The notes: a model not told the origin generated them from the sequence alone. Counted from the stretch's first letter, positions 10,500-22,640 are shown. The stretch is 64,000 nt of DNA from Ailurus styani (GCA_002007465.1 LNAC01000009.1:1690658-1754657), one strand, 5' to 3'. Numbers and translations are program-made.

Positions 10500-11880
10500 A
10501 AGTTCTACCAGTGTCACCTAAGACGGAACAACCGCCCGATGGACAGTTCTTTATAAATACAATGTTGATGAAAAACACCCCGAGGTGTTGCTACTGCTAC
10601 TGTTGAAGCCCTTCTGAAGAAGCTTTCTCTTCCTTGTGCTCATACATACTACTCTAGTCCCTCACTATTGTTCCCTGACCGCCTCCAGGCCCCCATCCAG
10701 CCTCAGATGGATGGACCAAGGGCCGGGCTTGGAAACCCAGCCACACCACTGCAGGCCGTGTGTGTCCTTGGCAATCACTTATTTCCACTCGAGTCTCGGA
10801 TGTTCACTCATGGATTCTCTGCAGAATGTGTTTAACGAAAAGCTGGGTTCTTCTCCCCCTGGGACCCCAGCCACTGCCTTTGACCTCCGGATGGGTGTGG
10901 GCTCAAGGGCTGCCAAGCCACCTGATAACAGGCCACTGTGGGCAAAGGAAATCTGCTGCCCAGATGGATCACACTGCAGAGATCCAGACCCAGTGCTGGA
11001 GAGGATGGCTAATGGGTGGCATCCACGGGGACTGTAGGTCTCAAGCTAAAGGATCAAGCCGCAGAAGGAAGTGGACCGCCAGGCCACGGGAGACCCACAG
11101 TAGCTCACCTAACGTGCACAGGCGCTGGGCATCGAGGGAGGGACCTGAGTCGGGCCCCGAGTGCCCGCCTCCCCCCTTCCCCTCTTCCATCACCTTCATC
11201 TTGTGGGTCTGTCCCATTCTCTGCACAGCACTGGCCTTTGCGTGTGCTGCTCCAGAGACCACACGCTCACGGTCGTCTTCTCTCCTCTCCACTCTCCACT
11301 CCAATTCCAAACTCCCAGGGAAGGGCTTTGATTACCCCAGCCTGGCTCAGCGGCCCCCTGATCCAACCAGCTGAGACCTGGTGTGGGAGCAGCATCCCCT
11401 GGTGGGGACCATGCGAGTGAGGGACGGACCACTCCCAGAAAGGGAACCACGGCGAGTATGGACCTCCCGGTCTCCCCCTACACGCCCCCACGTCTGCCTG
11501 GCCCTTCTCCCTCTGCCCAACAGCCCTGCTCAGCCCCGTTCCAAACTGAGGTCCTTTCATTCATGCACTCAACCAGAGAATTCAGACCTTCAGTAGATCG
11601 GATGGGGTGGTTCACACACGTGGGGGAGGGCCAACTGCTTTACTCAGTTTACAGATTCAAATGTTAATCTCATCCAGAAACTCCCTCACAAACACGCCCA
11701 GAAATAACGTTTAACCAAATACAGGGGCACCTCATGACCTAATCCAGCCAACACATAAATTTAGCACATAAACACATAAAATTAACACAAAAGAGACCAA
11801 GGGTGACCCTTCTCTTTGCACGCTTCAGGCTTGTGACAGTGCTTTGCCCATGGTGGGGAAGGGGGGGGTGTCTTGTCAAG
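10500..11880. other. Intergenic stretch, no gene seen
   Basis: Contains pyrimidine-rich text around 11160-11320 that may be a decayed L2 end. The open frames here have no support as coding. Confidence 0.35.
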
Positions 11881-11892
11881 AATGGCAGAGGG

Positions 11893-12094
11893 GGGCGCCT
11901 GGGTGGCTCAGTGGGTTAAGCCTCTGCCTTTGGGTCGGGTCATGATCTCAGGGTCCTGGGATCGAGTCCCGCATCGGGTTCTCTGCTCAGCAGGGAGCCT
12001 GTTTCCTCCTCTCTCTTTCTCTGCCTGCCTCTCTCCCTGCTTGTGATCTCTTTCGCCGTATGTCAAATAAATAAATAAAAAATCTTAAAGAAAA
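11893..12094 (+). repeat. CAN-SINE
   Basis: Full-length element with flanking AATGGCAGAGGGG / AATTGCAGAGGGG. Confidence 0.93.
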
Positions 12095-12639
12095 ATTGCA
12101 GAGGGGCTCAAATTTCACCCTGGTTGCGAATTCACATGCTGGCCTTCCGGGTTCACAGAGGCTGTCAAGGACATGCACTTCCCAGGTCAAAGAAGGGACT
12201 TTATTACTCCCGGCACAGATGTCAATAAATATTTGTGAAATGAATGGATAGTTGGATGATCTGCAGTCCTAAGCTACATACCCAGGAAGTGGCAGTCACC
12301 CACATCTTTCGGGGGAGCAAAAGCCCCCCAAAGTCCGTTCAAGAGATAAGGTAGAAAACAAGACCAATTTGGCGATAGCAGGCCAATTTGAAGATGTGTG
12401 TGCCCTGTGACCCTAAATTCCACTCTTCAAGCCTTTATCACGTTATGGCACATGAAGAAAGTGAACGTATGAGTACATCCCACTGGGGTCACCAGAGGGG
12501 CCGCTGGACGAGGTGACTGGGCTCCGGGCTCTGGCTGTCCTGGGCTCTTCCCAACTGCCCATTCAGAGCATACACAGTACAAAGCCCAGCCCTAGAGGGA
12601 CACACAACGTGTGCACAGGAGACACAGTTGAGGTTGTTT

Positions 12640-12864
12640 GTTGAAGCTCTGTTTGGAATATTAAAAATTGGAATCAAGCCTAATTTCCCACCACTAGGGG
12701 AATGGATAAGCAAACCACTGTCTAGTCCTACAGTGGAATATTAGGTGGCAGGTAAAAATGGATGAACTTAAACTATGTGTATGAATGTCTATACATCTCT
12801 GGAACCAGAGTTGAGAGGAAAGTGGCAAAAGGGTATGGGATAGCACAGCATTTATTTATCTATT
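12640..12864 (+). repeat. Old L1M 3' end fragment
   Basis: 'aggggaatggataagcaaac' followed by 'cctacagtggaatattagg' matches the 3' terminal part of L1M-class elements. It runs up to the SINE at 12880. Confidence 0.55.
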
Positions 12865-12879
12865 AAAATCGCACATGTG

Positions 12880-13072
12880 GGGCGCCTGGGTGGCTCAGTG
12901 GGTTAAAGCCTCTGCCTTCGGCTCAGGTCATGATCCTAGGGTCCTGGGATCGAGGCCCGCATCGGGCTCTCTGCTCAGCAGGGAGCCTGCTTCCTCCTCT
13001 CTCTCTGCCTGCCTGTCTGCCTACTTGTAATCTTTCTCTCTGTGTCAAATAAGTAGATAAAATCTTAAAAAA
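12880..13072 (+). repeat. Young CAN-SINE
   Basis: Near-consensus element with a perfect 15-base duplication AAAATCGCACATGTG at 12865-12879 and 13073-13087. Confidence 0.96.
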
Positions 13073-13087
13073 AAAATCGCACATGTG

Positions 13088-13790
13088 CTCCAACTTCAAG
13101 TTACATTACAAAGCTGTAATCAAACCAGTGTGCTACTGGCACAAAAATAGACACGTAGATCAATAAAACTGAGTAGAAAACCACAATTATCTGGTCAATT
13201 AATCTTCAACAAAGGAGGAAAGAAGATGCAATGGGAAAAAGTCTGTTCAACAAATGGTGTTGGGAAAACTTGAGAGCTACATGCAGAAGAATGAAGCTGG
13301 ACCAGATTCTTACACCATGCACACAAAAACAAAGCCAAAATGGGTTATGGACCTACCTATGAGCCCCGACACCATAAATCTTAGAAGAGACCACAGGCAA
13401 CGATTTCTCTGACATCGGCTATCGCGACATTTTCCTAGATATGTCTCCCGAGGAAGGGAAATAAGAACTAAAATAAACTCCTGGGACCACATCAAAATAA
13501 AAAGCGTCTTCACAGTGAAGGAAACAATCAATAAAACTAAAAGGCAAGCTACAGAATGGTAGAAGATATTTGCAAATGACATACCTGATAAAGGTAAAGG
13601 TCCGAAATATATCAAGAACGGATACAACTCAACACCCAAACTCCAAATAATCCAATTTAGAAATGGGCAGAAGACATGAACAGACATTTCTCCAAAGAAG
13701 ACATCCAGATGGCCAACAGACACATGAAAAGATGCTCAACACCACTCATCCCAAGGAAATGCAAATCAAAAGGACAGTGAGTTAGGGTGG
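13088..13790 (+). repeat. L1 ORF2 C-terminal fragment
   Basis: About 700 bases matching the 3' half of L1 ORF2 ('aagctgtaatcaaaccagtg', 'aacaaatggtgttgggaaaa', 'cagacatttctccaaagaag', 'aaatgcaaatcaaaaggaca'). It is truncated at both ends with in-frame stops, so inactive. L1 ORF2 encodes an endonuclease and reverse transcriptase; only its C-terminal region is left. Confidence 0.88.
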
Positions 13791-13799
13791 CACCCAGAG

Positions 13800-14075
13800 A
13801 GGTAGCTTGAACACATCTGGAGAATCTGGTAATCTGAAGAATGCTGTATTTTTGTCGACGGGAGAAGGGGTAGAAAGCCTTGGTTTCCCCAAACCTTGCC
13901 TGACCAGGAGGCTCTTCAGACAGGCTGGTGTAGTTCCCAAGTATAACCACGAGATGGCGCCAGCAACTCGAACCAAGGAAGAAGCGACTTTCCACTCCCC
14001 CCCCCAGAAGCAGAGGCGGAGAATTTTTCTGAGAGCGCGGGAGGCAGGTAGAGGTAGAAATCAGCGCCCGAGTAA
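13800..14075. other. Unclassified block between L1 and A-rich insertion
   Basis: Not recognised as a named repeat. Contains a good CTCF-like motif at 13947-13961 and a C run near 14000. Confidence 0.4.
13947..13961 (+). promoter_or_regulatory. CTCF-like motif, forward
   Basis: CCACGAGATGGCGCC matches the CTCF core at all but one position (G for the pyrimidine at position 5). Confidence 0.5.
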
Positions 14076-14088
14076 CAAAAGGACCCCT

Positions 14089-14180
14089 ACAAACAAACAA
14101 ACAAACAAACAAACAAACAAACAAAAACAAAGAACAACAAAACAAAAAAAAAAAGAAAAAGAAAAAGTAAAAAAATAAAA
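14089..14180 (+). repeat. (AAAC)n/A-rich insertion with flanking duplication
   Basis: Eight or so AAAC units, then A-rich text with scattered G. Flanked by AACAAAAGGACCCCT (14074-14088) and AACAAAAGAACCCCT (14181-14195), one mismatch. It looks like the tail of a retrotransposed element with almost no body. Confidence 0.75.
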
Positions 14181-14419
14181 AACAAAAGAACCCCTAGCTG
14201 ACGTGGCAATACCGTCCACTGGTGTTGATGAAGTGTCTATTTCTTAATCCTTGAAATTATCCACGATGCCGTTCTTTGGCATTAACAAGGAGTCCAGCTC
14301 CCACCCCCACGTCTGACTGATAGCATTTCACTCCTGTCCCCTGAATGACCCAGACATGTACACACCCTCTGGAAGGTGGAATGATCTGTTTTTAGTCTCA
14401 GTTGTCTGGACTTTGGCAT

Positions 14420-14600
14420 AAAGACACTGCTTCTGACCAGCTGTGTGACCTTGGGTGATTATCTCAACCTCTCTGGGCCTCGGTTTTCTGATCTGCCAAC
14501 GGGGGATAATAATAGTACCTACTCTGGACTGTTACAAGGGTTAAGTGAGATTACACACGTGGAGCCCCTGGTACATAGTAGGTCTTTGCCAAACAGAAGA
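14420..14600 (+). repeat. MIR
   Basis: Classic MIR wording: 'ctgtgtgaccttgggtgatt', 'ctctgggcctcggttttctg', 'ggataataatagtacctact'. Confidence 0.85.
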
Positions 14601-14975
14601 AACATTAGGTGTGAAAACCCACACCACTCTAAAATGAGCAGGTGGAAACCCCAAGGCGGTTGGTGGGGGGGACACCATTCTTTCCTTCTTTCACTCCTTA
14701 CATAAGTATTAAGAGGCCAGCTTCCTGTGTAGGTCCTGGGACATCGTAAGACAGACACTGCCTCTCCCCCACCCCAGGGATGCACAGCCGAGTTGGGGCA
14801 GAGCAAATCGTGAGGGTTTGGGGCAAAGGGTGTGAGGTCAGGGATAAGATCACGAGTCTGAATCGTGAGGCCCCGTGCGTCCACCAGAGGTGGGCTGGCC
14901 TGTCAAAAATAAGTCTCTTTGAAACAAAACAGAACACTATTAGTCAACATGTTCTAGCCCAGTGACATTTTAAAA
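14600..14975. other. Intergenic stretch, no gene seen
   Basis: No named repeat or exon-like sequence recognised. Confidence 0.35.
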
Positions 14976-15375
14976 TAACATTATGGAGCATATTTGCATA
15001 CCGTGTAGCTCATCCTTTTCATATGTGCAATTCAGCGATTTTTCGATAAATTTACCAAGTTATGCAACCATCACCATTAATCAGCTTTAAACCAGTTCAC
15101 CCTCCCCAGTATGCTCTCTCCTGCATATTGACCGTGATTTCCTGTCCCCACCCCAGGCAACCACGGATCTACTTTCTGTCTCTGTGGCTTTGCCTTTTCT
15201 GGGTATTTCACGTAAGTAGGTCAATAACATATGGTCCCTTGAGTCTGGCTTCTTTTCCTGAGCACCGTATTTTCAACGGTTATCCGTGTCGTACCTTGTG
15301 TCTGCTGACTACTCTTTGTTGCTGACTAGTATTCTACTAAAAGGACGTTTAGGCTGTGTCCCATTTCTGTCCGGC
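14976..15375 (-). repeat. Old L1M 3' region
   Basis: 'tatgcaaccatcaccattaa', 'ggcaaccacggatctacttt' and 'gagtctggcttcttttcctg' match the reverse of L1M 3' regions. Confidence 0.7.
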
Positions 15376-15955
15376 CCATCACATTTGAACCTAGGGCTGG
15401 GGAGTGGACTTCACACGTTCTGTCAGCTTCTTGACATGACGTGCGCAATGAGCGTGTGTGGTTTTTGTGGGAAAAGCTCGGTCATTTTCAGACTCTCTCT
15501 CCAAGGGTACCGGGACCATCCTCCCACATACGGAAACACGACTCGGGACTAAGTGAAGTTGGTTCAGTGAGATCCGTCTAAACTAGGCGGAGTTATTTAT
15601 CGTTCTGGTCAAAGACTGTGGGCCTTTGTGTGGGGACATTGCTCAGAGCATCTCCTGGTGAAGACGGGAGGACAGTGGCCAGTAATGACCAAGTAGACAC
15701 GATCCTGAGCCAATGTCCGGGCTGCTCTGGCCCAGCAAGGGGGTGGCGGTAGGTGGTTCTAGAAATGTGCTCATGGCCGCTCTCCCTGGGGACAGCATTC
15801 AGAAGAAGGCCGAGGTTCCCAGGCTAGCCCGCCACATGTGTTAACACCCAGCTGTGTGCCACGGGTGGGGGGCGTTGAAAGGGAAAGAGAGAGAAGGGGG
15901 AGAGCGGTCCCCAATCCAGCCTCTTAGGCAGCAAGAAAACAAGAGCCTCCTTCTT
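15376..15955. other. Intergenic stretch, no gene seen
   Basis: No convincing repeat or exon. Confidence 0.35.
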
Positions 15956-16350
15956 AGAATGTTTGTAGCATTTTATTTGGGGGAAAAACATCTGAACCTA
16001 CAGAAAAATGGAAAGACTACTAGGGCAGACGCTCACGGATCCCTCCCACGGACCCACCCACCGTGAACGCTCTCTCGTTGGGCCACCTCTCTTTCCCTTT
16101 TGCTGAAAGCACTTCGCAGACATCATTATACTTTAACCCTGACCCTGACCCTTCCCTGTGTATTTCCTACGGGGAAGGACCACGCCTGTAACCACAAACC
16201 ACTACCCTACACAATTTAATTTCAATATAATAATATTATCAATTACACAGCCCACATTCAAATTACCCCAATTACCCCAACCCTGTCCTTCAGCGGGTTT
16301 GTTGTTGTTTTTTTTTAAATCCAAGATCTAATCAAGGACTAAGCCTTGCA
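15956..16350 (-). repeat. Old L1 fragment
   Basis: 'cagaaaaatggaaagactac', 'cacccaccgtgaac' and 'cacagcccacattcaaatta' resemble reverse L1M text. Confidence 0.5.
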
Positions 16351-17390
16351 TTTGGTTGTCATGGAAGCCAGATTTGGAATGGAACCAAAATTAATGAAAA
16401 TTGCTGGCCTGTGTGAGAATTCGAGGGGGCCAGGCCCCTGAGGGAAGGACGGCGCGCAGGGCTTCTCCGGAACCCCCAGAACAGCCTGGGGGGGGGCTTG
16501 CTGCCCACGTTTATAGAGGAGAGGTGGGAGGCAATGTCCTTATCAGAGGGCTGAGCTGCCACGGCCCCCGTGGGGTAGATGAGAAAAAAGCCACACAGCC
16601 TTGACCCAAGTCCTCCCACTTGAGAGTGGGGGAGCCGGGATTTGAAACCCCTCTGATCGACTCTGACCAAACCAAAAGCACGATCCGGTGGCACGGCTGG
16701 GGCGAAGCCTAGACGCAGGGCCCCGAGGCACGTGGTTCCAGGACGCACGGTCCCGGGGGTGCTGTTCCGGGGTGGGCCCCCGGGTCTCTGAGCGATTTCC
16801 TGGGGGCTCCGGGGGGGGCATCTCTCCTCCTCCTGAGACCTCGCATAGGTTTTTTGAAAGACCCTGAACAACAGAAAGAAGGGTCTAAGCGTGGAGGCGA
16901 GGAGCCTTAGGCTGCCATCCTCTCTTCCTTTGACTTGAGAGCTTTAAAAGATAAAATAAAAAGCACCATCATGTGTGCGTATATTTTAAAATATGTTTTT
17001 TTAAATCACAGAAACAGGACGGGTGCCTGGAGAAAATGAGAAAATACGAACAAGCAAAAGTAAACAAAAGTGTCACATGCCCACCCCCCAGACATCAGAG
17101 CTGTTCAAATACCAGACTTCCAGATCTTTCACCAGGCAGGAGCTTAGCCAGCCTAGGGCTTGTTTTCCCCGACAGAGACCCCACGCGGCGGGATCACTGG
17201 ATGAGAAGGTGCTGCTGCTTTATGGGAGAATGTCCCTCGTTCTCCGGAGGGGCCAATTTAATGATCCCGGTGGGATTTCATTTGGGAGGCCAAACAAAAT
17301 AGACCGTGTTTTGACCTGGTTTAATCTGCCAGTGATTTCCAGGTTTCCATTTCAGACAATTCTCCCCTTACCTAAAGCAAGATTTTATTT
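16351..17390. other. Intergenic stretch, no gene seen
   Basis: GC-rich 16420-16850, AT-rich beyond. 17000-17300 has a faint old-L1 look. No exon supported. Confidence 0.35.
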
Positions 17391-17406
17391 AAGATTTCCC
17401 AGTTAA

Positions 17407-17600
17407 GGGCGCCTGGGTGGCTCAGTGGGTTAAAGCCTCTGCCTTCGGCTCAGGTCATGATCTCAGGTTCCTGGGATCGAGGCCCGCATCGGGCTCCTTG
17501 CTCAGCAGAGAGCCTGCTTCCTCCTCTCTCTCTCTGCCTGCCTCTCTGCCTACTTGTGATTTCTCTCTGTCAAATAAATAAATAAAATCTTAAAAAAAAA
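17407..17600 (+). repeat. Young CAN-SINE
   Basis: Near-consensus element with a perfect 16-base duplication AAGATTTCCCAGTTAA at 17391-17406 and 17601-17616. Confidence 0.97.
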
Positions 17601-17902
17601 AAGATTTCCCAGTTAAGTCCACCCTGTTTTTCATAGCTGGTTTATGCATACCAGCATTCAAGTCATTTGATTGTGTGTCCTCGGGGTTCTAAGCTAGTGT
17701 GCCCCTTTTTGTGACAGTGACCTGTGGGAGCAATGGGGCCAGGTGTTCCAGGGAAAGCCCTACCCCCTACACTTGCCCCTTGCTGCCTCTTGGTGTGATC
17801 AAACACATCCCTCAATCCCCCGTATTTCCTCTAGACTGGAAATTAAAGCCAGGCCGGATGCTGTGGAATATGAGGCTGTGATTAAAATCTCCCACAATCC
17901 GG

Positions 17903-18122
17903 GAGTGTTGGGGGGCGCAGTCGGTTGAGTTGGTTTCTGCTTGGGTTTCAATCTCCAGGCTGTGGTATTGAGCCTGAAGTCAGGCTCTGTGCTCAGCGAG
18001 GAGTCTGCTTGAGACTCCCTCTCCCTCTCCCTCTGCCCCCCCACCATGCTCATGAGCTCTCTCTCTCTCTCTCTGTGTCTCTCAAATAGATAAATAAATC
18101 TTCAAAAACTATATAAATACAT
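17903..18122 (+). repeat. Older CAN-SINE
   Basis: Diverged head ('gggcgcagtcggttgagtt'), CT-rich body and AAATAGATAAATAAATC tail, flanked by a 19-base duplication with one mismatch (17884-17902, 18123-18141). Confidence 0.93.
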
Positions 18123-18478
18123 AAAATCTCCCACAATACGGAAGTGTGTAATTAAAGAGAGATGGTCAGTCCCCACCTTTCTGGTCCTTCTCTCCAGAGT
18201 TGCCCAGTTACTGGCTGGCTGTTCCTACTTCTAGAACTTTTTCTCTGCTTCTACAAATGAATGGCTGTTTCTATGTGTGGATATTCGCTGTTGTTTGTAC
18301 CAAAAAATAAAAAAAAGTGGGGGAGGAGGGATTGATACAATAGCTATTGTTCTGGAACCTTTAAAAAATGGGACCATCTCTCCCTATTTTGGCCATATCT
18401 CCATGTCTTGAAAGTGAACCTCTGTCAATAGAACCTAAGGTCACGTTAATTTTGCTGTCTAAGAGCCATATGTCTTTT

Positions 18479-18682
18479 TTTTTTTTTTTTTAAAGATTTA
18501 TTTATTTATTTATTTCACAGAGGGAGAGAGATCACAAGGAGGCAGAGAGGCAGGCAGAGAGAGAGGGGGAAGCAGGCTCCCTGCTGAGCAGAGAGCCCGA
18601 TGCGGGCCTCGATCCCAGGACCCTGAGATCATGACCTGAGCCGAAAGCAGAGGCTTTAACCCACTGAGCCACCCAGGCGCCC
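18479..18682 (-). repeat. CAN-SINE
   Basis: Reverse, near-consensus, flanked by GAGCCATATGTCTTTT at 18463-18478 and 18683-18698. Confidence 0.96.
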
Positions 18683-18849
18683 GAGCCATATGTCTTTTGT
18701 GTATACGCTGCTGAGTTAGTGGCAAGTGTGGAGGACCCAAATGCAAATTCTGTGGACCAGATAGCATCTAACTTACTCAACAGTTTCAACTCCGCTCACC
18801 ACCCCCATCCCTACCAGCCCTTCCTGTGATGCAATCAGATGATTTTTTA

Positions 18850-19080
18850 ATAAAAGTCCAAGTCCCTTGGCTGCGGAAATCCCCTCCTGGTTCCCACTGC
18901 TCTGGGCATAAAGCTCAACTTCTTGCCTGGCCCTGTTTCCCTGCCCTGTACCCTTCAGTGCAGGACCTTTGCACGTTCTGTGTTCTTTCCTTCAGGGCTC
19001 CCTTCCCTCCCGCCCACCCCTCCCCGCCCCGCCAGCTCCTTCTTCTCGGGCTCTCTCATATATCTTTTTCCAGCCATAGA
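18850..19080 (+). repeat. L2-like 3' fragment
   Basis: 'gtgcaggacctttgcacgtt' with flanking pyrimidine-rich text resembles the L2 3' end. Confidence 0.5.
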
Positions 19081-19680
19081 AGAAAGGCCACTACAAACAG
19101 CTGATCCCTGGTTTCAGGCCGAGGTTGTGAGCAAGCGTTTTCAGTGTGTGCACCCCTTCGGGGTTGAATGGACCCCTCTGAACAAGAGAAGAAGGCCCCT
19201 CTTCCTAGCCTGCTCCCCATCTCACACGGGGTGTTCCAGGGAGGGGTGGTGGCCATCTCCATGTCTCCTTTGCCACCATGGCTCCAGGACCCGGGACAGG
19301 GCCTGGCACAGAGTTGGCACTCACAGAAGGAGTGGAGGAACCCGTGAACGGACGCCGGGAGGAATGCCAGTGGAGACAGCGATGTCGGCAGTGGAAAGTC
19401 AAAGTCTTCGGGACACGCTCTGATCCAGAAACACTACTTGTAGGAATTCATCTGAATGCACACAGATGCTCGTCTTGGCATTGTCTATCCTGGTGAATGC
19501 ACTGGGAACAATTTACATGTCCAGCCATTGGTTAAACACAGAACGGAATGCTTCATCTTTTTTTCCAAGTCAGCGTTTCTTCCAGGCTTCCTACCGCAGT
19601 AAACAGTGTTCTTACCTACTCAGTTACTCAAGGCAGATCTGGGCCATTGGGATTTCTTTCCTCCCTCCCTCCCTCCCTTC
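19080..19680. other. Intergenic stretch, no gene seen
   Basis: No exon-like sequence supported. Confidence 0.35.
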
Positions 19681-19683
19681 CTT

Positions 19684-19750
19684 TTTTTTTTTTTTAAAGA
19701 TTTTCTTTATTTATTTGACAGAGAGAGAGATCACAAGTAGGCAGAGAGGG
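19684..19750 (-). repeat. CAN-SINE cut by assembly gap
   Basis: Tail and body start of a reverse SINE run directly into the N block. Confidence 0.9.
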
Positions 19751-19955
19751 NNNNNNNNNNNNNNNNNNNNNNNNNNNNNNNNNNNNNNNNNNNNNNNNNN
19801 NNNNNNNNNNNNNNNNNNNNNNNNNNNNNNNNNNNNNNNNNNNNNNNNNNNNNNNNNNNNNNNNNNNNNNNNNNNNNNNNNNNNNNNNNNNNNNNNNNNN
19901 NNNNNNNNNNNNNNNNNNNNNNNNNNNNNNNNNNNNNNNNNNNNNNNNNNNNNNN
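19751..19955. other. Assembly gap (205 N)
   Basis: Unknown sequence between a SINE and a pyrimidine microsatellite. It probably hides the rest of the SINE and more repeat. Confidence 1.
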
Positions 19956-20115
19956 CTTTCTTCCTTTCTTCCCTTTCTTTCCTTCTTTCTTTCCTTCTTT
20001 TCTTTCCTTCTTTCTTTCTTTCTTTCTTCCTTCCTTCCTTCCTTCCTTCCTTCCTTCCTTCCTTCCTCCCTCCCTCCCTCCCTCCCTTCCTTCCTTCCTT
20101 CCCTTTCTTTTTTTT
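19956..20115 (+). repeat. (CTTT)n/(CCTT)n/(CCCT)n pyrimidine microsatellite
   Basis: 160 bases of pure pyrimidine on the plus strand, shifting from CTTT to CCTT to CCCT units and back. Confidence 0.97.
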
Positions 20116-21605
20116 CAACAAAGCCCACCCAGATGGAGACAGAAATTTCTCAGCACCCAAGAAGTTCCCTCATGTCCTGCCCCACGCAATACTGCCTTCT
20201 GCCCAGAGGTAACCACTAGTCTGACTGCTCCCGGCATTCTTGTGACACTTCCCCTGTCTCTAAACCAGACAGCCAGCCTGCCCCCGAGTCCCGCCAGTTC
20301 TGTTCCAGGTCTCTTCAGGCCCCACCACCTGTCCTCTGGACAATGGCACTGGCCTCCTCATGGGTCCCCCCCCTTGAGCAGCCGGAGCCAGGACAGACTG
20401 GCCTTGACTTCAGCAGAGGTGAGGATCTCTGTCTGCCCAGCATCTGGGCAGACAGATGTCAGAGGGCTGAGAGGCAGGCGAGGGGGGCCTGCCCCACCCG
20501 GCGGGGCCTGTGGTTTGGGTGAAGAAAGCGGTTGCATCAAAGTGGAGGGCCTGCCCCGCAGCCTGGGGCCTGTCCCTGCCTGAGTCATGCTAGAGAGGGA
20601 GGGAGGGGGAGGCAAGAACCCGAAGCCCCTCAGATCTCAAGCTGGCCAAGGCCTTGGGTGTGATGTCTCCGAAGTCATCACCGATGAGCTCAGGCGGCGG
20701 TGGCTGGGGACAGGGTGAGGAGGCAGGAGGGAGGAGGGCCGACGCTGGCCCAGCAGAACCCCAGGCCTGGGTTGGAGAGAGGTCATGGGGTGGAGACGGG
20801 GTTGGAGAGTGGTCACAGGGTAGACAGCTCCAAACCACTGCCAAGGTCAGGGTGACTCCGACGTGAGTCCTGCGTCCCCTGGCACTGGGCCAGCACTGGG
20901 CCTGGCGCACTCACGTGTTCAGGGTTCAGGGCTTGAAGGGATGAACGAGCCAGAAAGGCACCTCTGCTGGGCACTCCAGTTCCCCACTTTCATTCTAGAA
21001 CCTTCAGAAAGGGCCGTGCTGGGACCTCACACGTCCCGTGTTCCCACAAGGACTCACCCTTGGCATTGTAGTCCCAAGCTTGCCCTTTTCACAGGCTCAG
21101 GTGTGTGGTTCAGTCCACGCAGAGCAGGGGAGCGTCTGAAATCTAGGTGCGAATCGGGCGTCCGGCCAGGAGGCAGAAGCATTTTTTTCCCCTCCAGGGT
21201 AATGTTGTGCAAGTGCAATTCAGAGGCCCAAAACCACTGTCCCCAGCATGGGTTAGGAGAGTTGGGGCCTCCCAGGATCGTCAAACTCGGTCACCTGGAT
21301 TCCTGGCTGCAGCTTGTGCTAGGGGCGGTGGGGACAGCAAGGGACCTGTCTGGTCCTTTCCAGGCTCCAATTTCAGGACAATCAGGGGCACCACCCCCCC
21401 CTTCAGCCCAGTGCTCTGGGCGGAGCCCTCGATTGCAGCGCTGGAGATGGCCGGTCTGGACCAAAACCCGGCAGCCCTGGGGGAGGTCAGAGCACCCAGC
21501 CTGGCCCGGGGGGGGGGGAGACCAGCCGAGGGCTCTCCACACCTGCTCCCGGCAGCAGCCCCCTCCCAGTCAAGTCCTCCTCCCCTGGGCTCCCTGAAAG
21601 GTCTT
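20116..21605. other. GC-rich intergenic stretch
   Basis: Moderately GC-rich. TGAGTCA (AP-1 core) at 20581-20587. No exon supported. Confidence 0.35.
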
Positions 21606-21606
21606 C

Positions 21607-21609
<3 letters not shown>

Positions 21610-21637
<28 letters not shown>

Positions 21638-21638
21638 C
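21610..21638 (+). repeat. (CA)n microsatellite
   Basis: About 14 CA units. Confidence 0.95.
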
Positions 21639-21639
21639 G

Positions 21640-21810
21640 TGTATGTGTCCCTGGCGCTGCGATTGAACCCAGAAGTGGATTCCCCCCTCTGGACCTCAGT
21701 GCCCTCATCCAGAAGATGGGGAGAATAACAGACTCCCCTCCTAGGACGCTTACAAGAAGACACTGAGCTATGGAGCACGGGGCGCAAGTTCTGGCACAGA
21801 TAAATTCTGG
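21640..21810 (+). repeat. MIR
   Basis: 'ccctctggacctcagtgccc', then 'atccagaagatggggagaat', is the MIR core in forward direction. Confidence 0.65.
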
Positions 21811-21814
21811 TAGC

Positions 21815-22640
21815 ATCGTTCGGTGACATAATCATTGTTCTTTTATCACTGCCCAGCTCAGGTTCCCCGCCCCAGCTGAAGCTCTATCTCGCAGCTGCCT
21901 GTCAGGAGCGGAAAACCTGTTGTCTTTGGCCAGGTGCTGTTTGTCTTAGACAAGTTGGTGCCTGCTTAACCCCGGGCGTCGGGCCCCCTCCCCGGAGCGT
22001 CCCTCGGTGTCTTCCCTCAGCTCCCTCCTCTGACATACTCTGCAGGGACAACCCACCCCAGAGGACTTTGATGGGTCCGTGTGGTCAGAGATGTGCCCAG
22101 AGAACAGTCTGGCAGCAAACGCGCACTGCGGAGGGGCTCGCTGGCTGCAAGGGAGCTCATCTGGGTAAGACTGCGTTCCTCCGTGCCAGGGAGCACCTCG
22201 CTCTTAGGACAAGGCAGGGAGGCCTTCATGGTGGTGGCGTTAGTGTTGGGGGCACCGGACAGCGAAGCACTTAGAGGCTTGCACAGAAAATACCTTCTTA
22301 CCCTCCAGAACCCAGAAAACAAGCGGGGTCCCAAATGGCCTTCGGCGGGGCCTTGGCTTCGGGGGGGCCCCAGCGCCCCGTGGAGCCGGAGGTGCACCTG
22401 TGCTCGCCAGCTGCGGCGGATGGTAGCTGGCTCCTTTTGTTGTCCCCAGAGCAGGGCCGCTCTGAGGATTCTGGGATAGAGGGGCTTACGGCGAGGATGC
22501 TCGAGGTCCAAGGGCAACCTCTTGAGCGGGTTGCGGGACCACAGGTGAGGACACCAGGGCTGGCCAGGACCGGAAGCGGGTTCACGGAGGGGTTTATTTG
22601 TCAAGGTTCTCTGCCCGCCCCCACCCCCGCCCCGGGGCGC
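21815..22640. other. GC-rich intergenic stretch
   Basis: No exon supported. It leads into the CCAAT cluster to its right. Confidence 0.35.

Noticed and set aside
13310..14145. Minus-strand open frames of 137 and 162 codons
   Set aside because: They are antisense to an L1 ORF2 fragment and to A-rich repeat (giving runs of Phe/Val/Cys/Leu).
16128..16156. Second telomere-like stretch (ttaaccctgaccctgaccc)
   Set aside because: Only about three imperfect units within a segment that reads as old L1; too short to call telomeric.
19466..20212. Open frames crossing the 205-base gap
   Set aside because: They are built from N and from Ser/Phe/Leu or Lys/Glu/Arg repeats encoded by the pyrimidine microsatellite.
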